Positions 60,709-64,000 of a DNA stretch of 64,000 bases are shown piece after piece. The notes below the pieces were generated by a model. The model saw only the letters and a list, made by a program, of their open reading frames with translations. It was not told where the DNA came from and did not search any database. Positions within the stretch are counted from its first letter, which is position 1; every line of letters starts with the position of its first letter. The position numbers were made by a program, and so were the translations under genes. This stretch comes from Antedon mediterranea (lineage: Eukaryota > Echinodermata > Crinoidea > Comatulida > Antedonidae), in assembly GCF_964355755.1 (NCBI RefSeq), contig NC_092675.1, positions 7,040,312-7,104,311 on the forward strand, written 5' to 3'.

Positions 60709-60892
60709 AAGCGTGGTTCCCACTAGCGACGCAACACAAGGACGTAACGCAACGCAAGTGAATTGACCAATCTCAAGTGATGGCTTATTCGCTTGTGATT
60801 GCTAAATGTCTATAACTTCGCTTATCATAGGTTAAAATGCTTGCGTTGCGTTTACGTCCTTGCGTTACGTTCTAGTGGGAACCAAGCTTAAT
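60709..60892. mobile_element. Family B MITE, copy B4
   Basis: Full-length mate of B1: AAGCGTGGTTCCCACTAGCG at left, TTCTAGTGGGAACCAAGCTT at right, with ATAACTTCGCTTATCATAGG and GCTTATTCGCTTGTGATTG inside. Intergenic. Confidence 0.86.
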
Positions 60893-62083
60893 ATGGGTGT
60901 CCATCTGAATAGTGGTTTTAGTGCTCATATACATTTCCCCCGTTTTTCACAGTGTCTTTTTAATAGGTGTCCACTGAATAGTAGTTTCCTAAAGAAGAGT
61001 TTTTACTTTAAATTGATTTTGTGTAATATATCATCAAGTTTTTAATTGAATTAAAAATAATTGTATGAAACCACACTGATTTTTTATCATTAAAACTAAT
61101 TTAAATTAATAATATTTTTGCTCATATTTTACATATGCTTTAAGCAGGTCTAAAACCAAATAGTTTGTTTTGACATATAATTACATTTAATTTAATATTC
61201 TATTTACACTTTGATAGAAACTCCATGTAAATGCTATTTACACATTTTAATGTGCTATTTACATTTAATTACATCATATTTAAAATAATTTTAGTATCAA
61301 ATTGCATTTTTGTCGGACAATGGACAAAAAACCCCAAAATTTAAAACAATATCCTTAATATAAAAATCATTTTTTAATATATTAGTACTATTATCAACAC
61401 CGAGTTCAAACCCTATTGTACAAAAGCATAAAAGCGTGCATATGCTTTGTATATAAAATATAAAGTTTGCAGCGAATGTATATACAATGACTTAAAATAC
61501 AGCACAGAGATGGGAACCTACCATAGACTCTTAAATGCAATTATATATTTTCTCCAATTCATTGCAAATGAATTGGAGAAAATTTAATAACATCTAAAAT
61601 ACTCAGGTAGGTCGGCATTCTAGGTCAAAAAGGAATAACGTTAAAAAAAATGTGTTTACTAACTTCTTTACTGTACTTATTAAAGCTTATTATCCTATCC
61701 CTGAGAAATACAGTTCTCAATAAAAATTAAGGACCATTTTTGGGAGCGGATCTATCTATAAGTGCCAAATTTGGAATTATCATCTTGTTGTAGATAACAA
61801 AACCATGGACAAATATGCTTTTGAATATGAATGTCAGTGACAGAAGTTGTGTAAAAATTATAACAATTTAAAAATTATCAGCACCATAATTGTTGGCACC
61901 AAAAGTTGGCAAAAAATATCAGAACCAAACTAGTTACAAAACATAGTTGTTGCACCAGAGACATGTATTGCAATTGTTTTTCAATTTCACTAATGAATTT
62001 GACGACCAATGAATGCATACACCATCACATCACTACATTAAATCTCTCTCTATCATTTACAACCTATACTACATCTTAAATTT

Positions 62084-62256
62084 CAATTTACACAGATGAG
62101 CGGTAACGGTAAGTGGAAAACCGCTAGTTCCACGATGAATCTGTATCTATCGTGAGCTGAAACTACCCATCCGCTCCACGTTGTGTGTAAATGGTCATAA
62201 GGAATAACATAGATGTTTGTTACAGATGTTACCGCTCGTCTGTCTAAATTGGTCTT
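62084..62256. mobile_element. Family I inverted-repeat element, copy I1
   Basis: Ends CAATTTACACAGATGAGCGG and CCGCTCGTCTGTCTAAATTG are near-perfect inverted copies; inner ATCATCGTGGAAC-like segments. A diverged copy lies at 63428. Confidence 0.82.
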
Positions 62257-62441
62257 AATTAAATTAAATGAATGTGCGCTATTTCTGGTGTGGTTTAAAA
62301 GTATCATTTTTCAACCACATTTTTTAACAAAAATGAACCCTTTAAATAAAATAAACACTTGGAAGCAGAACATAGGTAAAATTATCTAGGGAAGCTTAAC
62401 GAACAATATGACCTAGAATGTCATTCCGTAGTACCTCTGTG

Positions 62442-63984
62442 CTAAAGATCCGGAAACCTGTAAGGGTCTTCCTTATAATCCGGTGGAATACGGAAAAGGC
62501 TTGTGGGTATGTTTTCACGGAACTGGCAATCTTGAAACGTCACACGAGCACTGATGGTTGGTAAAACAGGGATATCTGAAAATTTATTTATAGTATAATT
62601 ATTATCCATGAGAGCCTAGCCAATTAGTGAATAGTTGATTCAATTGAAGAAAATTATTATCTTTTTTCCCAAGATACAAGATGAAAATTATTATCTAGAT
62701 CTAGTCTATAAATATAGTGCAAGTACATCTCTTCACAAACCAGACTTCCCCTAAAACTATTCGAAAGGCAGAACTTTCTAAGGTTCAAAATAATTCCCTA
62801 TTAGTTAGTAAAGTAAATAATTATGGAAATAAAGTGTCTGAAAACGGAGCAAATTTTCCTGCAGGATATGAGGGTGTGTGGCGCAGTGTATTTGACGTTG
62901 GATTACTGATCGTGAGATCCAACTCTCGTCGCATTGCTTGTATCCTTAGGCAAGACACTTTACTTTACATTTGCCTCTCTCCACCCAGGTGTATAAAATG
63001 GGTACCTGTTAGATCAAGAAACAACTTTGCGCCGATTACTAGCTGCATTATTATGGGAGTATTTTTCCGTACGTGTTTGATCGAAAATGACCGGAGTAAT
63101 AATGTGCAGCGCATTGAGAGCTTGCTTATATATATAAGAATGAACTACTATTATATTATTAATATTTGATTTACCCAGTTTGACTGGAAATCCAGGAGGA
63201 AGTTTAAGTTCAACGAACTCCCTGAGTTTGGCAAAATGCTTCATTGGTGTAATCACTTCAAGTACATTCAGTAAATCCGCAACCTGAATTGGAAAGTCCT
63301 CACTCTGCGGAAATAAAAATAAAATATGAAGTGTGGAAGTAGAATTGTATACTTAATCGAGAAGGATATTGAACAAGCATGTGAGATGGATTCGCGGCAT
63401 ATCTGCGCCATAATGCTTGTATCATAAAGCCCAATTTACACAGATAAGTGGTAACAGGAAAGCGGAAAATAAAAATATAGAATCTGTGTTTATGACCATT
63501 TACACAAAATGCGGAGCAGACGGGTGGTTGAGTGGAAACCTGCTCATAATAGAAACAGATTGTATGTGGGATGAGCATGTGGTTTGCACGCTTACCGTTA
63601 TTGTTCGTCTGTGTAATGGTCTTAATATAAGACATACGAAGATATTTATCTCTCATTGCCTCGTCCTTTGGATGGGACGTAAAGCTGTTGGTCCTGTATA
63701 CATACATTGCACACATGCATGATAAAGAACTTGGTACACTATTTGAAATGAGTAGTGTAGTGTGTAATCATAGTCCTGTACTGGGTCCCCTGAATAGGTA
63801 ACCCAATATAAAGAAGAAATAAAAACAATCAAGCACTTACCATAGCTATAGTAGCCTTAAAACATTTTCTGTTTTCTTTACATATCTGTTGTCTTCCAAT
63901 ACTGGGAACAGTGTCTGACATTATGTACTCCTGCCAAGTTATATGACAAGGGGGTGGGGGAGTTAAACTAGCTCTGTACACAGT
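62442..63984 (-). CDS. ANKRD13C: Ankyrin repeat domain-containing protein 13C, C-terminal part
   Basis: In vertebrates ANKRD13C is an ER-membrane-associated protein that acts as a chaperone-like regulator of GPCR maturation. Three C-terminal coding exons are in the window: 63841-63984 (TVYRASLTPPPPCHITWQEY ...), 63175-63304 and 62442-62575 (stop TAG). The joined frame gives 135 residues. Family-specific stretches are RQQICKENRKCFKATIAM, FAKLREFVELKLPPGFPVKL, DIPVLPTISARVTFQDCQF and the ending PPDYKEDPYRFPDL. The last separates 13C from 13A/B/D. The N-terminal ankyrin repeats lie beyond the right edge. Confidence 0.93.
62876..63165 (+). mobile_element. tRNA-derived SINE with GCATTGAGAGCTTGC tail
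   Basis: Head GTGTGGCGCAGTGTATTTGA, a B-box-like GAGATCCAACTCTCG, a body with AGGCAAGACACTTTACTTTA and CACCCAGGTGTATAAAATGG, and a tail GCGCATTGAGAGCTTGCTTA with AT repeats. It lies in an ANKRD13C intron, opposite to the gene. The 150-codon open frame through it is not a gene. Confidence 0.8.
63428..63625. mobile_element. Family I element, copy I2
   Basis: Left CCAATTTACACAGATAAGTG; right side GTTCGTCTGTGTAATGGTC. More diverged than I1. ANKRD13C intron. Confidence 0.68.
63655..63790 (-). repeat. Inverted copy of the 10740-10860 repeat
   Basis: CCTCGTCCTTTGGATGGGAC, TGTTGGTCCTGTATACATAC and GTACACTA-type motifs match 10740-10860 in reverse complement. Part of a SINE-like family. ANKRD13C intron. 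Confidence 0.65.
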
Positions 63985-64000
63985 CTAAAAATTAAATTAA

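Larger units (their letters stand above)
57567..62441. other. Intergenic stretch between threonine ammonia-lyase and ANKRD13C
   Basis: No exon supported. Holds A15, B4, I1, a GAATT microsatellite near 59185 and a weak inverted pair at about 58441-58600 (GTAGAACCTC ... GGGTTTCTAC). The latter also contains GAAGAGACACCTTTAGGACC-like sequence, recalled at 60650-60720 and 60895-60990. Open frames are short and repeat-derived. Confidence 0.65.

Noticed and set aside
62717..63169. 150-residue plus-strand frame
   Set aside because: It reads through a tRNA-derived SINE within an ANKRD13C intron.

Overview
The window is AT-rich animal nuclear DNA holding seven intron-rich genes: ISCA1 (-), PET100 (+), EPS15 (-), a membrane-anchored glutathione S-transferase (+), SLC35A3 (-), ATPAF1 (+) and a threonine ammonia-lyase with an ACT domain (+). 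The 3' end of an eighth gene, ANKRD13C (-), lies at the right edge. Every exon chain below was assembled by hand from conserved protein sequence, GT/GC-AG borders and codon phase, and each assembled CDS sums to a multiple of three. An echinoderm is the most likely source. The reasons are vertebrate-like gene structures, tRNA-derived SINEs, frequent AGGCCTAG-type motifs, and a foldback transposon built like the TU elements of sea urchins. The class cannot be fixed by eye.

Layout. 1-2.4 kb: ISCA1 and PET100, head to head. 2.4-5.9 kb: intergenic with small repeats. 5.9-26.5 kb: EPS15, 20 coding exons, introns full of short inverted-repeat transposons. 26.5-33.2 kb: the GST, head to head with EPS15 across 212 bp; its first intron contains a 1.1 kb foldback element nested in a SINE. 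33.2-37.4 kb: intergenic. 37.4-40.5 kb: SLC35A3. 41.6-46.6 kb: ATPAF1, head to head with SLC35A3. 46.6-49 kb: intergenic. 49-57.4 kb: threonine ammonia-lyase. 57.4-62.4 kb: intergenic. 62.4-64 kb: ANKRD13C C-terminus.

The genes do not form one pathway. Three serve mitochondrial assembly (ISCA1 for Fe-S clusters, PET100 for complex IV, ATPAF1 for the ATP synthase F1 sector). EPS15 acts in clathrin endocytosis, SLC35A3 imports UDP-GlcNAc into the Golgi, and ANKRD13C is an ER chaperone-like protein.

Non-coding DNA is dominated by non-autonomous elements. One family with AGCTCTGTCTACACTATC ends occurs about 15 times, and at least a dozen other inverted-repeat families are seen. No transposase gene was found. 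The most unusual objects are the nested foldback element with mirrored 21-bp arrays, a five-copy tandem array that has duplicated an EPS15 splice acceptor and partial exon, and two GC-AG introns in EPS15.
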